Of a stretch of 64,000 nucleotides of DNA, positions 10,271 through 21,034 are shown piece by piece. The notes under the pieces are model-generated. The model made no database searches. It had not been told where the DNA came from and saw only the letters and a list, made by a program, of their open reading frames with translations. This DNA comes from Argyresthia goedartella (lineage: Eukaryota > Arthropoda > Insecta > Lepidoptera > Argyresthiidae), in assembly GCA_949825045.1 (NCBI GenBank), contig OX463827.1:5602501-5666500 (forward strand), in the 5' to 3' direction. Every line of letters begins with the position of its first letter. The first letter of the stretch is position 1. The position numbers were made by a program, and so were the translations under genes.

Positions 10271-10565
10271 CATTTTTGTCTTTTTCTATGCACTGTTTAC
10301 ATCCTATTATCATAGAAAACAATAAAAATACTGTTATAAATAACCATATTAACTATTGAAATGACATTTAAAATCACGGAGTAAGTTTTAATGGCTAAAA
10401 TGGCGCCGTTTGTCATGGGGCTGTGGCATATGACGTCACATGCCACGCCACCCGCCACACTCCATGTTTGTTTTGTTTATTACCAATATTGCCGGTGCCG
10501 ATTAGTTATCCAAATCAGTTTTATTTTGGTGAGACAATATAATAAGCTAAAATAACATTTTGCAT

Positions 10566-10643
10566 CGTGCCAAAGTGCAATAACAGAATTAGAAGTGCAC
10601 CAGATAAAGTTTATTTCAAAATCCAAGATGGTGTTACATAATG
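10566..10643 (+). pseudogene. Possible THAP zinc-finger fragment
   Basis: One frame gives CIVPKCNNRIRSAPDKVYF followed by KIQDGVT and a stop. C-x4-C with a following aromatic residue and basic positions resembles the start of a THAP domain, which is common in P-element-like transposases and host genes. It lacks the remaining ligands and a start codon, so it is at best a relic. Confidence 0.25.
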
Positions 10644-10974
10644 AGAAGAGATGAAGTATAAGTAAGTCATACTGAAAAATTTCATTTCATAGACACCAAT
10701 ATTTGTATTGGAAAATATTTTTATTTGACTAAGGATAGGTATTACCTATCTAGGTTTTATACAAACAGATAGCACAGTCACTATCTTATTTTATTTTGAA
10801 CTCAGTCAAGTTTTTGACTAATGTAACGCCTGCTTCTATAGCAGTGTAATAAAAATGACATGTACTCCTTGGAATCTGTTCCAAGCTCTTTAAATTAACC
10901 CATAGGACAACAGAGAGTAACTCTGGCAGTAATATTAATATTTGTATAAATATACCTTCATCTTGCCAATTAAA

Positions 10975-12823
10975 TCAAGTTACTAGTAATGAAAAATGTA
11001 AAAGTAAGAATATTTTAAACGTGGTTCATCAAAATATACAGGGCATGTTAAGTAAAGAACTGGAAATTGAGTTATTCATGAACTGTAATAATATTGAATT
11101 TTATGTATAACAGAGCACTTTTTAAAGAGTTATCAGTTCATGTTCAACTTTAATAACCACCACGTTGCTAGTTCGTTCAACAGAAAAACAGCTGATCGCG
11201 GTGGCTCCTTAATACTTGTAAATAATAGTTTTAAATATAAGGAACGAGTTGACATAGTGAGCCTGTCTGTTGAGCGTACCATGGAAATAGCCTGTATTGA
11301 ACTTGAACAACTTATTGTAATGAGCGTATACAGACCACCAGATTCATCCTTTGATTTATTCGAAAAGAAAATGGATGAAGTGTTGATTAAAATCAGCGAT
11401 AAAAACAATTTTTTTATAATTTGTGGTGATTTTAATGTTAATCTGTTAGAGGATAATAATATTTGTACTAGATTAAAATCTTTATTTTTATGTCACAACA
11501 TGAACTATCTGTTTTTGGAGCCTACTAGAATTACTGCAACATCTGCTACCTGCATTGACAATATATTTACTAACATTACGCCCATTTTCAAATCGGTCAT
11601 CAATAAATTAACCTCTGATCACTCTGGTCAGATAGGTATATTCAATATTAAAATAAAAAAGGACCAAAAAGAGGATATTACATGTGTGCCCGTTAGTGAC
11701 ACTCGGCTTGAACACTACATGAATAATATTTTAGATAAACTATGGGAAATACCATACAGTGACGATCCAAATTTGTTGTACAACTCAGTATTTAACCTTG
11801 TCAAAAATGAATATGATACGGTATTTAAATCAAAAACTATAAAAGTTAATAACAAAGCTTTGTTTAGTGATTGGGTGACAGTTGGAATTCATAGGAGCAG
11901 ACGAAGATTATATGAACTCTATGAAGAGAAATCATATAACAAAAATACGGCCTTTCTAGATTATGTTCGTAGTTATTCAAAAATGTTTAAACGCGTTTGT
12001 GCCGTAGCTAAATCTAATTTCATTAAAAACAAAATTGAATCTAGTAGCAATGTAATGAAAACGACTTGGCAAATTATAAACAGAGAGACTGGAAAGGCCA
12101 AAGCTACACATAATAACTTCAAGCTTAAGATAGATAATCAATTGCTAAGTACAGACCTAGAAGTAGCAAAAGCTTTCGAAAATTTCTTTACGGACATTCC
12201 AGTTTCAATAACCAAGTCTTTAAATTCATCTCCCGCTGCTGCTGAATCAAACTATACTTAAACAAAACTTTGAGGAATGTAAAACAGATTTTAAATTTAG
12301 GCACGTAAATAATGAAGACATTGTAAAAGCGTTTAAATCCCTGGAAATGAAAAAGACAGCTGACGCCCTTGGTTTATCAGTAAAAATTATTAGTTCCATT
12401 GTAGATTGTATTGCACCTCACCTTTGTTGTATATTTAATCAATGTATAGATAATGGTGTGTTTCCTGACTTGATGAAACTAAGTAAAGTTATACCTTTAT
12501 TCAAAGCTGTACATCAGACCCCACCAATTTTAGACCCATATCGATACTACCAACGCTTAGCAAAATATTTGAAAAACTCATACTTAATCAATTGCAAAGT
12601 CATTTTTATCTCAATAATTTAATTCATATTGTTCAGTTTGGTTTCACAAAGGGTCGTTCAACAGCCGATGCTGGTGTTGAACTAATCGACAATATTTTTG
12701 ATGCCTGGGAAGACGCAATGGATGCAATATCCAAGGCTTTTGATTGCGTCCATCATGACACTCTTGTCAGGAAGTTACGCCATTATGGTGTAAAAGATCA
12801 GGCACTTGGCCTTCTGGAGTCAT
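10975..12823 (+). mobile_element. Decayed jockey/CR1-like LINE, 3'-truncated
   Basis: Begins with endonuclease-like VVHQNIQGMLSKELEIEL, then, after stops and a frame change, an open stretch 11140-12261 with GGSLILVNNSF, VYRPPDSSFDLFEKK, FIICGDFNVNLLEDN and LTSDHSGQIGIF, i.e. an APE-type endonuclease, followed by the linker TTWQIINRETGKAKATHNN. RT fingers and palm follow in shifted frames (QFGFTKGRSTADAGVEL, DAISKAFDCVHHDTLV). The element stops abruptly at 12823 against repeat T, before the catalytic YxDD-type motif. Related copies lie at 46.3-48.1 and 57.2-59.3 kb. Confidence 0.82.
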
Positions 12824-13128
12824 ATCGTCTGTCACCAGTTTGTATCTCATGAACCGTGATAGTGAGACAATTGAAATTTTCACAAATGATGTATTTCTGT
12901 TGCCGCTATAACAACAAATACTAAAAAACAGAATAAAATAAATATTTAAGGGGGCTACCATATAAAGATTCTTTCAATACCACATACAAACTTATGAATG
13001 CACCTGGTTACGTAAAAGGAGTGTGAAAGAAGCGGCACCAATAACTTTGTAAACAACATTTTGCTATGTTAAATCCAAACTATTCACTCCACACCATCCC
13101 TACCATTGTACGGTGGTACGGAACCCTT
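12824..13128 (-). repeat. Dispersed repeat T, copy 2 (inverted)
   Basis: Reverse complement of the family at 7466 and 28556, ending at ggtggtacggaaccc. It abuts the truncated LINE directly, so insertion of one probably removed the end of the other. Confidence 0.75.
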
Positions 13129-13796
13129 ATGGCCAGTTTTTTTTACTAAATAGATTGTAAAAAAAAAGTCAGAGAATTAGGTGTTGGGGCATGTATTTGA
13201 ACAGCCAGTTGCCTGTCATTTTTTTAAACACCTCCACACAGAGTATACGTTTATACTTCCCCTTTTTATCATTTTTACTAATTAAATTAAATAAAAGTTT
13301 GCTGAATAATCAGAAATAAAAATAGGAGTGCAGCACCAGTGAGGAGGTGAACGCTAGCTCGTGACGTCAATAACAAGTACCCCCGCCATACCGCACGCAT
13401 AGTATCATCACCATTCATCACTGCATGCTGGCCGTACGCGCGAATACTACGCCACGCCCACCCCCAGTACGAGTAAGTGAAGGCCCACCCCGTAAGCACG
13501 CACACACACACGGCGCTCGCTGACTCACACGCTACGCTGCGCATCTACACTTGCTTGCCCTGCGTTACCGCTGCTGCCCTGGTACTCGTCTGCGCCACAC
13601 GGCTACTGAAGCTCCACCCCTAACACACACACGGCCACGGCTGGTGTTGATTCATCAGGTGCGCGCGCGCACTCCTCGCTGCCGCTGCTGTCCTGGTACT
13701 CGCTGCGTAGCCCAACTGGTGCAACTCGACACAGACAAGGCTTACACTGACTCCAGCGCTACGCCCGCACACCTCGCTACCGCAGCTACGAGTACC

Positions 13797-14104
13797 ATGA
13801 TGGTCGGACACTCGCCGAAGCGCGCGATCCCCCTCCGCACCGCAGATAACAATGCTTCCGACATAGACGACAATGTCTCAGATGGAAGTGTTGCAAGTTT
13901 GCCGAATTTAGGTGAAAATCTACACAACTTAAACACCAGTCGACTTAAAAGAAAGCGCGAAAACGAATTCACAGTGATACAGGCTGAGATGCGCACCATG
14001 CTAACTAACTTCGAAACTCAACAAAACAATAAACTTGCAAACCTACAGGCTACCATTATGGAAATCAAAACACAGAATAGTGACATACAATCGGCAATGG
14101 AGAT
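13797..14104 (+). pseudogene. LINE ORF1, 5' part (interrupted)
   Basis: The first good ATG is at 13797, although the frame is open from 13551. The product begins MMVGHSPKRAIPL, then an acidic stretch, a basic patch (SRLKRKRENEF) and the start of a coiled-coil-like region (EMRTMLTNFETQQNNKL). It ends at the GAGAT where the BEL/Pao element is inserted; without it, the frame continues exactly into 21587. LINE ORF1 proteins of this kind bind RNA and form the ribonucleoprotein particle. Confidence 0.75.
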
Positions 14105-14558
14105 TGTTCGATTCCAAATCGATATTCGATCGATGGTTTCGGAACGGCCATTTTGAATTTGACGTTGCTGCCAACCTTGCAGTTTTTTGACAACAGAGAG
14201 ACGAAAGCCCTCGCAATGTAACGCGTATTGGATTAGGGTATTGAAATTATATCGCAAGCCATCTGGAATTGTATTCGGGTTCCCCTCAGGATTGTCTATA
14301 TAGCTGAGTGTGTTGTGGTTCCCCGAACCAGATAACAGTTGGCTGAAGAACCTGTCTACCAAGAAGAGCCTAGGGTGCACCCGGGCCTTGCAGAGAGACA
14401 GGAGGTTGACGGGACCGAAGCACAGACCAGGTTAGATCGACTCCATAAGTATTAGCTCGGTGAATCGCCGACGTTCTCACTTCTTGGCATCTGATCGCTA
14501 CGCTACCTCGTAGCTGATGGGCCCCTGCGAGGTCATTAGGTGCCGAGAAGCCTGAACA
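14105..14558 (+). repeat. 5' LTR of the BEL/Pao element
   Basis: 454 bp, beginning tgttcgattcc and ending cctgaaca. A TATA-like ctatatag lies at 14296-14303. Compared with the 3' LTR it lacks about 93 bp just after gataa near 14335, roughly 33 bp downstream of the TATA-like site. Confidence 0.92.
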
Positions 14559-15178
14559 TTTTGGTAGCAAGAGCGTGGTTTCCTGAGATTTGCAGCCGTC
14601 AAGGGCTCCAGGAACCCACGATTTGGGACTATCAATCTGTAGGTATAGGCGGTTATTAGCTAACTTGGTGTTGTTCCTGTATCCACATAGATTGGTAGTA
14701 TTGTAAGCTATAAGTCTATTGCTGGTAGTAGACAGACAGATATTACAGTTTTCCCTAAATGACCAGTTGTACTGAGATGTGACTCAGAATAGTAGGTACT
14801 CAACTTAGGTACATTGTAGGTGAATTGAAATTTGCATTGAAGTACCAGTTAGTCAATCTATTAGTGGTCTAGTAATGCTATTGAAGAATGTTTGGTTAAC
14901 ATAGGCAGTTACATCTATTGATAGCAGGCTATTGCATTGTTTTCAGTTTATAGCAATTTATAACTTGAACTAATATTGACTATCTGTGTGTGTTATAATG
15001 ATAAAGGGAAACTAAATTGTTATTTACAGAATTTATATAGATATAAAACTCGGTTCCTATTGTTTAAGGAAATCAACATTGTTTAAGTTATAGTTTAGGG
15101 TTCCCTCGTTTGGGTTATAGACTGGAGGGTCCAATAAAATTGAGTTACTGCAAATTGTGAGTAAGTATCGTTCCGATC
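14559..15178 (+). other. BEL/Pao untranslated leader
   Basis: Between the LTR and gag. It opens with ttttggtagcaagagcgtgg, the expected place for the tRNA primer-binding site. No ORF of note. Packaging signals would be expected here but cannot be identified by eye. Confidence 0.6.
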
Positions 15179-17200
15179 ATGTCGTTATCTGAAATACAGA
15201 AGGGTGTTTCTAAGGAACTCAGATGGTTTTCCTCCGCACACGGTCTGATAGACCGTTTAGATAGGCATGATGTGGTATTGGAGCGGTCTATGGACGTTAA
15301 GGAACGTTACAATAGGGTGCTCGAATTGTCCGCGCAGGCGGAATCAGTTGATGGTTGCGCACCTGACAGGCTGTCACGGTTGCTAGGGGATGTCGACCAA
15401 TGTATGGAGATGGCAGCTGCTATCACGCAGAAGGCTGCGGACATACGTAGACAGCGCGAGTCCAGCCATGGTGGTGACATTGAAGCACCTCTGCCGCTTC
15501 AGGGTTCGGGGTCCAGGTTACCTGCCATAACTATGCCTACCTTTGACGGAGTGTCCGGTGAATGGATGAGCTTCATCAATCTGTTCGACAGTTTGGTGCA
15601 CATGCGATCGGACATTACCAAGTCTGTCAAGATGGCTCAGCTGGTGGCAGCATTGAGGGGTGAGCCTAGGGAGCTGGTCGCTCATTTGACAGTTACGGAG
15701 GGTAACTATGAAACGGCCAGACAATTGTTGGTCAGACGTTACCATAACAAACGGAGGTTGGCCGATGCCCAACTGAACCGTTTGTTTAGTATCCCGGTTG
15801 TGAACAAGGTCGGGGCCATACAGACGGAGGTTTTGAACCCATTGTTGTCCGTCACCAAGGCTCTAGAGAATCTTGGACTTCCGGTTGGTGAATGGTCGTA
15901 CCTACTGCTGTACATTGTACTTTCCCGCCTACCCGCTGACGTGCAGACTCGTTTCGAACAGTCTCACGGGAGGTCGGCCGAGGACCTGCCCGCCTTCTCC
16001 GACTTGGTCGGATTCTTGGAAGAGGAGGCTCGACGGGCAGAGAATTTGGGGTTGACGGTCACCCATCCTTCGGAGCCACAGAGAGCTGCCGGGAGCGCTG
16101 TGAGTAGGGGCTCTCCGACGAGGAAGGACCGCACCAACCGGCAGTCATATGGGACTGTGAGTGCATTGACCCCACATAGTGAGACCTGTCCATGTTGTAG
16201 GCAGATTGGCCATGCTGTGGCCAATTGCAATAAGTTCGGGGAACTTAGGGTTCAGGGACGGCGCCGGATGGCCAAGCAGCGGAGCTGGTGTTTCCTGTGC
16301 CTCGGGCCACACATGGCTAGGTACTGCACGCGCACAAAAATGTGCGGATATTGTGGTGGGGCCCACAACAATCTGTTGTGCATGAACCGGTCCGGCCAAC
16401 AGCCACCACAGGGCCGTACCCAGGGTGACACGGCATGGGGCCCTGAGAATTCGTTTGCGACTCGGAGCGCAACTCAGGGGCCAACGTCCCCACGTCCACA
16501 GGGCCGTACCCAGGGTGACACGGCATGGGGCCCTGAGAATTCGTTTGCGACTCGGAGCGCAACTCAGGGGCCAATGTCCCCACGTGCACAGGGCGGTACT
16601 AGGGTGCAGGGCCGCACTCAGGGTCATCACATGGGGGGCCCTGAGTTTTCGGTTGCGACTCAGCATCCGACTCAGCGGGCAATGGGGCCACAAGCACGCA
16701 GCCACCCAGGGGTGCAGGGCCGCACTCAGGGTCATCACATGGGGGGCCCTGAGTTTTCGGTTGCGACTCAGCATCCGACTCAGCGGGCAATGGGGCCACA
16801 AGCACGCAGCCACCCAGGGGTGCAGGGCCGCACTCAGGGTCATCACATGGGGGGCCCTGAGTTTTCGGTTGCGACTCAGCATCCGACTCAGCGGGACATT
16901 GGGTATGTTGAGCAGGCCGTAACGGGCGGGTGGCATGGGACACCTTCGAGCTATGCGGATGCTGTTCGGACGCCGCCTCAGTTGTCGCCCCGCTCGTCGC
17001 CTCGTCCTCGTCGGTCGCATGTGATGTCCCCCCCGCTCATGGAGCGGCCACGGTTGAATTCACGCCCACCCCCCTTCGGGGGGCGTCGTAGGGTGGCAAT
17101 GAAACCGGCGCGTGGGCCATTTGTACAATGGGACCCTCTGGCGTATAGCTGCCTACCTGATCGGTTACAGGCACAGTGGGGCCCCGGGGGTCCTCGCTAG
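15179..17200 (+). CDS. BEL/Pao Gag
   Basis: 673 aa capsid/nucleocapsid precursor that would form the virus-like particle. The N-terminal helical region is followed by a typical BEL/Pao capsid stretch (LPAITMPTFDGVSGEWMSF) and by several CCHC-like zinc knuckles (CPCCRQIGHAVANC, CFLCLGPHMARYC, CGYCGGAHNNLLC). After the knuckles comes a proline- and glutamine-rich tail made of five tandem units (16409-16900). It ends at TAG 17198-17200; the same frame continues open into the protease, so expression of protease may need readthrough, or the stop is a mutation. Confidence 0.88.
   Translation: MSLSEIQKGVSKELRWFSSAHGLIDRLDRHDVVLERSMDVKERYNRVLELSAQAESVDGCAPDRLSRLLGDVDQCMEMAAAITQKAADIRRQRESSHGGDIEAPLPLQGSGSRLPAITMPTFDGVSGEWMSFINLFDSLVHMRSDITKSVKMAQLVAALRGEPRELVAHLTVTEGNYETARQLLVRRYHNKRRLADAQLNRLFSIPVVNKVGAIQTEVLNPLLSVTKALENLGLPVGEWSYLLLYIVLSRLPADVQTRFEQSHGRSAEDLPAFSDLVGFLEEEARRAENLGLTVTHPSEPQRAAGSAVSRGSPTRKDRTNRQSYGTVSALTPHSETCPCCRQIGHAVANCNKFGELRVQGRRRMAKQRSWCFLCLGPHMARYCTRTKMCGYCGGAHNNLLCMNRSGQQPPQGRTQGDTAWGPENSFATRSATQGPTSPRPQGRTQGDTAWGPENSFATRSATQGPMSPRAQGGTRVQGRTQGHHMGGPEFSVATQHPTQRAMGPQARSHPGVQGRTQGHHMGGPEFSVATQHPTQRAMGPQARSHPGVQGRTQGHHMGGPEFSVATQHPTQRDIGYVEQAVTGGWHGTPSSYADAVRTPPQLSPRSSPRPRRSHVMSPPLMERPRLNSRPPPFGGRRRVAMKPARGPFVQWDPLAYSCLPDRLQAQWGPGGPR
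16409..16900 (+). repeat. In-frame minisatellite in Gag tail (2 x 90 bp, about 3 x 108 bp)
   Basis: Two near-identical 90-bp units start at 16409 and 16499; three 108-bp units start near 16604, 16712 and 16820, the last incomplete. Unit lengths are multiples of three, and all share the peptide pattern QGRTQG....GPE.S.AT. The two unit types are related, so one probably arose from the other. Other frames also stay open here, which is an artefact of the repeat. Confidence 0.9.
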
Positions 17201-17689
17201 GAATTTGCGGCCCAACCATTGGTTGCCCCCCAACCGGAGACGGTGGTGTTACCGATCGCCTCTGTGCTTGTTTGGGATTTGGCGGGCAACCCAACATACG
17301 TTCGCGCCCTATTAGATTCTGGAGCTCAGGGCTGCATTGTATCGAACGATTTAGCAAAATGGTTGGGCCTCAAGGTAAATAGGTATAATAAATCAATACG
17401 GGGCGTGGGGAATGTTACGGTTACGAATGTAGTTGGTCAATCGGTGATCACGTTCTCTCCACGTTATGACATTTTGACAAAAACATCCGTGCAAGCTTTA
17501 GTAATGACGCATGTCATGGGCAAACACCCCTTGGTGAAGTTGAATCCGGCCGTTCGATTCCTGACATCAGGACTCAAGTTGGCGGATCCCGATTTTGACA
17601 CTCCAGCCCCGGTCGACCTGCTACTGGGAGCAGACGTTCTGGGTAGGTTTCTGTTGTCGGATCTGTGGATACTAAGTTTGGTCACGTGA
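17201..17689 (+). CDS. BEL/Pao aspartic protease domain
   Basis: In frame with gag after its stop codon. The active-site motif LLDSGAQGCIVS and the second conserved block VDLLLGADVLGRF identify a retropepsin, which would cleave the polyprotein. The open frame ends at 17689, just as the RT frame opens, so a frame change lies at about 17650-17670. In most BEL/Pao elements gag, protease and RT share one frame (family knowledge), so this shift is probably a mutation, though a programmed shift cannot be excluded. Confidence 0.82.
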   Translation, partial: EFAAQPLVAPQPETVVLPIASVLVWDLAGNPTYVRALLDSGAQGCIVSNDLAKWLGLKVNRYNKSIRGVGNVTVTNVVGQSVITFSPRYDILTKTSVQALVMTHVMGKHPLVKLNPAVRFLTSGLKLADPDFDTPAPVDLLLGADVLGRFLLSDLWILSLVT

Positions 17690-20600
17690 TCATGGGTCCG
17701 GCATTGCCAATGGTTAGGCCTGCCGAGTCAGATGGCATACTTATTGGCTCAGCGTTGTCAGACGCTATCCAACGTTTCTGGGAGATAGAGGAACCTCCCA
17801 CCGCTCGTCGAGTCGACGCAGACGAAGAAGAGTGCGAGTTGTTTTACCAGAATAGTACTGGTCGCCTTCGTTCTGGTCGTTTTGTAACTCGACTGCCTTT
17901 CAGGGCCGATCGACCGCCACTAGGAGAATCTAGGAAGATGGCTGAGACGAGATTGATGTCGATGGAGCGTAGGATGTCAAGGGACGCCGTATTTAAACAG
18001 AAATACGTCGATTTCATGAGGGAGTATGAGTCGTTAGGACACATGTCGGTATCGGGTGTGGACTGGAGATCTGAGGATCATTGTTTCCTTCCACACCATG
18101 CCGTCCTGCGAACCCCAACCGGCAAGATTCGAGTTGTTTTTGATGGGTCAGCACCTACCTCGAACGGGATGTCCCTGAATCAGTGTCTACATTCGGGACC
18201 CAAGTTGAGTCGTGATATTTCGGATATTCTCACGAGCTTTCGGAGGCACCAGGTTGTATTTGTCGCAGACATTCGGATGATGTTTAGGCAAACGGTAATT
18301 CATCCGGCTGACAGAAGGTATCAGTTGATACTTTGGCGTGAGTCCACGGCCGAGCCAGTCAAGGTCTATGAGTTGAACACGAACACGTATGGGTTACGGT
18401 CTAGCCCGTATTTGGCGATGCGTACCCTGCGGGAGTTGGCGTCGCGTGACCGTGTGAGCTATCCTAGAGCCGCCGCTATCCTGGAGCAAGATTTGTACGT
18501 CGATGACGTCTGCACAGGGGCAGCCAGTGTAGAGGAAGCTCTGGACCGACGTGACGAGCTCATTCAATTGCTGGAACGAGGCGGCTATGAACTACGCAAG
18601 TGGATGTCCAACTCCCCTGAGTTGATGGCTGGTCTCCCAGATGAGTTTCAACAAGACCCGCACGTTTTTGAGAATCCTGACAACCCTAACATGTTGTCAG
18701 TGCTTGGAATTCAGTACCGGCCCGTCCATGATGAGTTTACCTATCGGGTGGTTTTAGAAACACCGAAGGCCTGGACGAAGCGGTCAGTACTGTCAACGAT
18801 TGCGAGAACGTTCGACCCGAATGGATGGATTTCTCCAGTCACCTTTGCTCTCAAATGTTTTATGCAAAGGCTATGGGCGGCTCAGTTGACCTGGGACACC
18901 CACCTCTCAGGTGATTTGTTGACTGATTGGACGCAAATGTTCACCTCGCTATCGGACATAAATAATGTATCGCTGCCGAGGAAATTGGTCCCTGCTGGGG
19001 ATTACAGGGCAACCCTTCACGGGTTTTGTGATGCCTCTGAACGAGGGTTTGCGGCAGCGGTTTATTTGCGAACCGTCACCTCCACCGGGGAGGTCGACGT
19101 GCGTTTGGTTTTGGCAAAAAGCAAGGTAGCGCCTATTCGGACAAGGATGACGATTCCAAAACTGGAACTGTCCGGGGCTGCTCTTTTGACCAAACTTTTG
19201 AATCACACTCTAACAGTGTTGCGTGGATCAGTGGTTTTGGAGGATACGGTGTACGCGTGGACGGACAGCCAGATTGTTTTGTGCTGGCTGAAGGCTTCGG
19301 TCCATAACTTAGAGGTTTTTGTTGCGAACCGTGTCTCCCAGATTGTGTCGTCTGAGGTCCCACTGACCTGGAGACATGTACCAGGAGAATTGAACCCGTC
19401 TGATTGTGCATCCAGGGGATGTCGGGCTCCTGAACTCGTTAGACACCATTTGTGGTGGGGACCACCCTGGCTTGCCAGGAGAGAATTGGACTGGCCCCAC
19501 AGCCATGTAGTAGTATCTTCGGATCATGGCCCCAGAGCGGCCGTGCATGTTACCCAGAAGGCTGAGGACCCTGACGCCGGGTTTCTGCTGGACCGGTATA
19601 GCTCACTTGACAAGTTGATAAACGTGTCCACTTGGATTAGGAGATTCGCTCGAAATTGTCGTACTCCTCGCGATCAGCGAACGTTGAACCCTATTCTGAA
19701 TCCGGCAGAGCGAAACGAGTCGCTACTGAATTTGGTCCGGTTGGTACAGTCCTCGAAGTTTGGGGCAGAATTGGAGATTATACGAAGTGGACGTTCGAAA
19801 TTGAAGGGAGCCGTCGCGCGTCTCAACCCCTTTGTTGATTCGACCGGGTTACTTCGGGTAGGAGGAAGATTGCGCAATGCGAATCTGTCGTATTCGGCTC
19901 GTCACCCACTTCTGCTCCCCAAGGGGGGACAGTTAGTTGAATTGCTGGTGACTGATCGTCATATTAAAAACGCGCATGCCGGCTGTAACGCGTTGTTGGC
20001 CACGCTCCAGCGGGAGTTTTGGATCTTATCTGCCCGCCGTGTCATACGGAACATCGTGTTTCGGTGCATGCCTTGTTATCGACTTAAGGCTGCCACGATG
20101 CAACCTCTCATGGGGGACTTGCCCCCTGATCGTGTGAATGAGGTCAGACCGTTTTCAGGTGTTGGTACGGATTTTGCAGGACCGTTTATGGTGAAGAGTT
20201 CACGATTGCGTACCGCTAAGCAATACAAGGCGTACCTATGTGTGTTTGTTTGTTTATCCACCAAGGCGGTACATCTCGAGCTCGTTGCTGATCTCTCGAC
20301 AGAGGCTTTCATTGCTTGTTTGGATAGGTTTGTTTCTCGAAGGGGACTTCCAACTTTGATCCGCTCTGATAACGGCACTAACTACGTCGGTGCGGAACGA
20401 TACTTACGAGAGATAGTCAACTTTTTGAATGTAAATAAAGTGGATATTGGAACGGCCCTCTCCCGTCGGGGTATACAGTGGACCTTCAGCCCACCGAGTT
20501 GCCCCCACTGGGGTGGGATTTTTGAGGCCGTAGTTAAGTCAGCTAAGACGCACTTGGGGCGTATAGTAGGTCAGACCGCGCTGACTTTTGAGGAGCTCGC

Positions 20601-20943
20601 GACATTGTTTTGTAAGATCGAGGCCGTTCTCAATTCGCGACCGTTGTGTCCGCTCAGCTCGGATCCAAATGACCTGGAGGCTCTGACCCCAGGCCATTTC
20701 TTGATAGGACAGCCACTTAACGCGTTGCCCGAGCACCCCTTCGAGGGAGTGAAATTGTATCGGTTGTCAAGGTACCAGATGTTGCAGCAGTTTACTCAGA
20801 ATTTCTGGAAGCGTTGGTCCCTAGTGTTGGTGACCTCGTTCTGGTTAAGGATGCTAACCTACCGCCACTACGTTGGCGCAGGGGGCGCATTGTTAACTTG
20901 TTCCCTGGCAAGGACGGGACCCCCCGGTCTGCAGAGGTTCTAG
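17665..20943 (+). CDS. BEL/Pao Pol: reverse transcriptase, RNase H, integrase
   Basis: 1,092 codons in one frame. RT: GKIRVVFDGSAPT, VVFVADIRMMFRQT and catalytic YVDD at 18496-18507 (about residue 278). RNase H: HGFCDASERGFAAAVY and AWTDSQIVL. Integrase: zinc-binding HIKNAHAGC ... RCMPCY, then the DDE triad in GTDFAGPF (about 836), RSDNGTNYVG (902) and GGIFEAVVK (954). The last residues after FWKRW are out of frame: the expected C-terminal stretch (VGDLVLVKDANLPPLRWRRG) lies in another frame at 20814-21002, so a small deletion or indel at about 20815 damages the integrase C-terminus. Catalytic residues are otherwise present. Confidence 0.9.
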   Translation: MDTKFGHVIMGPALPMVRPAESDGILIGSALSDAIQRFWEIEEPPTARRVDADEEECELFYQNSTGRLRSGRFVTRLPFRADRPPLGESRKMAETRLMSMERRMSRDAVFKQKYVDFMREYESLGHMSVSGVDWRSEDHCFLPHHAVLRTPTGKIRVVFDGSAPTSNGMSLNQCLHSGPKLSRDISDILTSFRRHQVVFVADIRMMFRQTVIHPADRRYQLILWRESTAEPVKVYELNTNTYGLRSSPYLAMRTLRELASRDRVSYPRAAAILEQDLYVDDVCTGAASVEEALDRRDELIQLLERGGYELRKWMSNSPELMAGLPDEFQQDPHVFENPDNPNMLSVLGIQYRPVHDEFTYRVVLETPKAWTKRSVLSTIARTFDPNGWISPVTFALKCFMQRLWAAQLTWDTHLSGDLLTDWTQMFTSLSDINNVSLPRKLVPAGDYRATLHGFCDASERGFAAAVYLRTVTSTGEVDVRLVLAKSKVAPIRTRMTIPKLELSGAALLTKLLNHTLTVLRGSVVLEDTVYAWTDSQIVLCWLKASVHNLEVFVANRVSQIVSSEVPLTWRHVPGELNPSDCASRGCRAPELVRHHLWWGPPWLARRELDWPHSHVVVSSDHGPRAAVHVTQKAEDPDAGFLLDRYSSLDKLINVSTWIRRFARNCRTPRDQRTLNPILNPAERNESLLNLVRLVQSSKFGAELEIIRSGRSKLKGAVARLNPFVDSTGLLRVGGRLRNANLSYSARHPLLLPKGGQLVELLVTDRHIKNAHAGCNALLATLQREFWILSARRVIRNIVFRCMPCYRLKAATMQPLMGDLPPDRVNEVRPFSGVGTDFAGPFMVKSSRLRTAKQYKAYLCVFVCLSTKAVHLELVADLSTEAFIACLDRFVSRRGLPTLIRSDNGTNYVGAERYLREIVNFLNVNKVDIGTALSRRGIQWTFSPPSCPHWGGIFEAVVKSAKTHLGRIVGQTALTFEELATLFCKIEAVLNSRPLCPLSSDPNDLEALTPGHFLIGQPLNALPEHPFEGVKLYRLSRYQMLQQFTQNFWKRWSLVLVTSFWLRMLTYRHYVGAGGALLTCSLARTGPPGLQRF

Positions 20944-21034
20944 TAGGAGGCTCGGTTCTAAAACGAGCGGTAGCAACGTTGTCTCGGCTGCCCGTAGATT
21001 AGGGGACAGGTGGGTGCCTGTCCGGGCGGGTGAT

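Noticed and set aside
13287..13544. Minus-strand ORF in the LINE leader
   Set aside because: Composition-driven; the region is the GC-rich 5' leader of the plus-strand LINE.
16409..16900. CRISPR-like array
   Set aside because: The repeats are directly adjacent, coding and inside Gag, with no unique spacers.
16145..17020. Long minus-strand ORF of 291 codons and others opposite Gag
   Set aside because: They arise from the in-frame minisatellite, whose unit lengths keep all frames open. Gag is the real reading.
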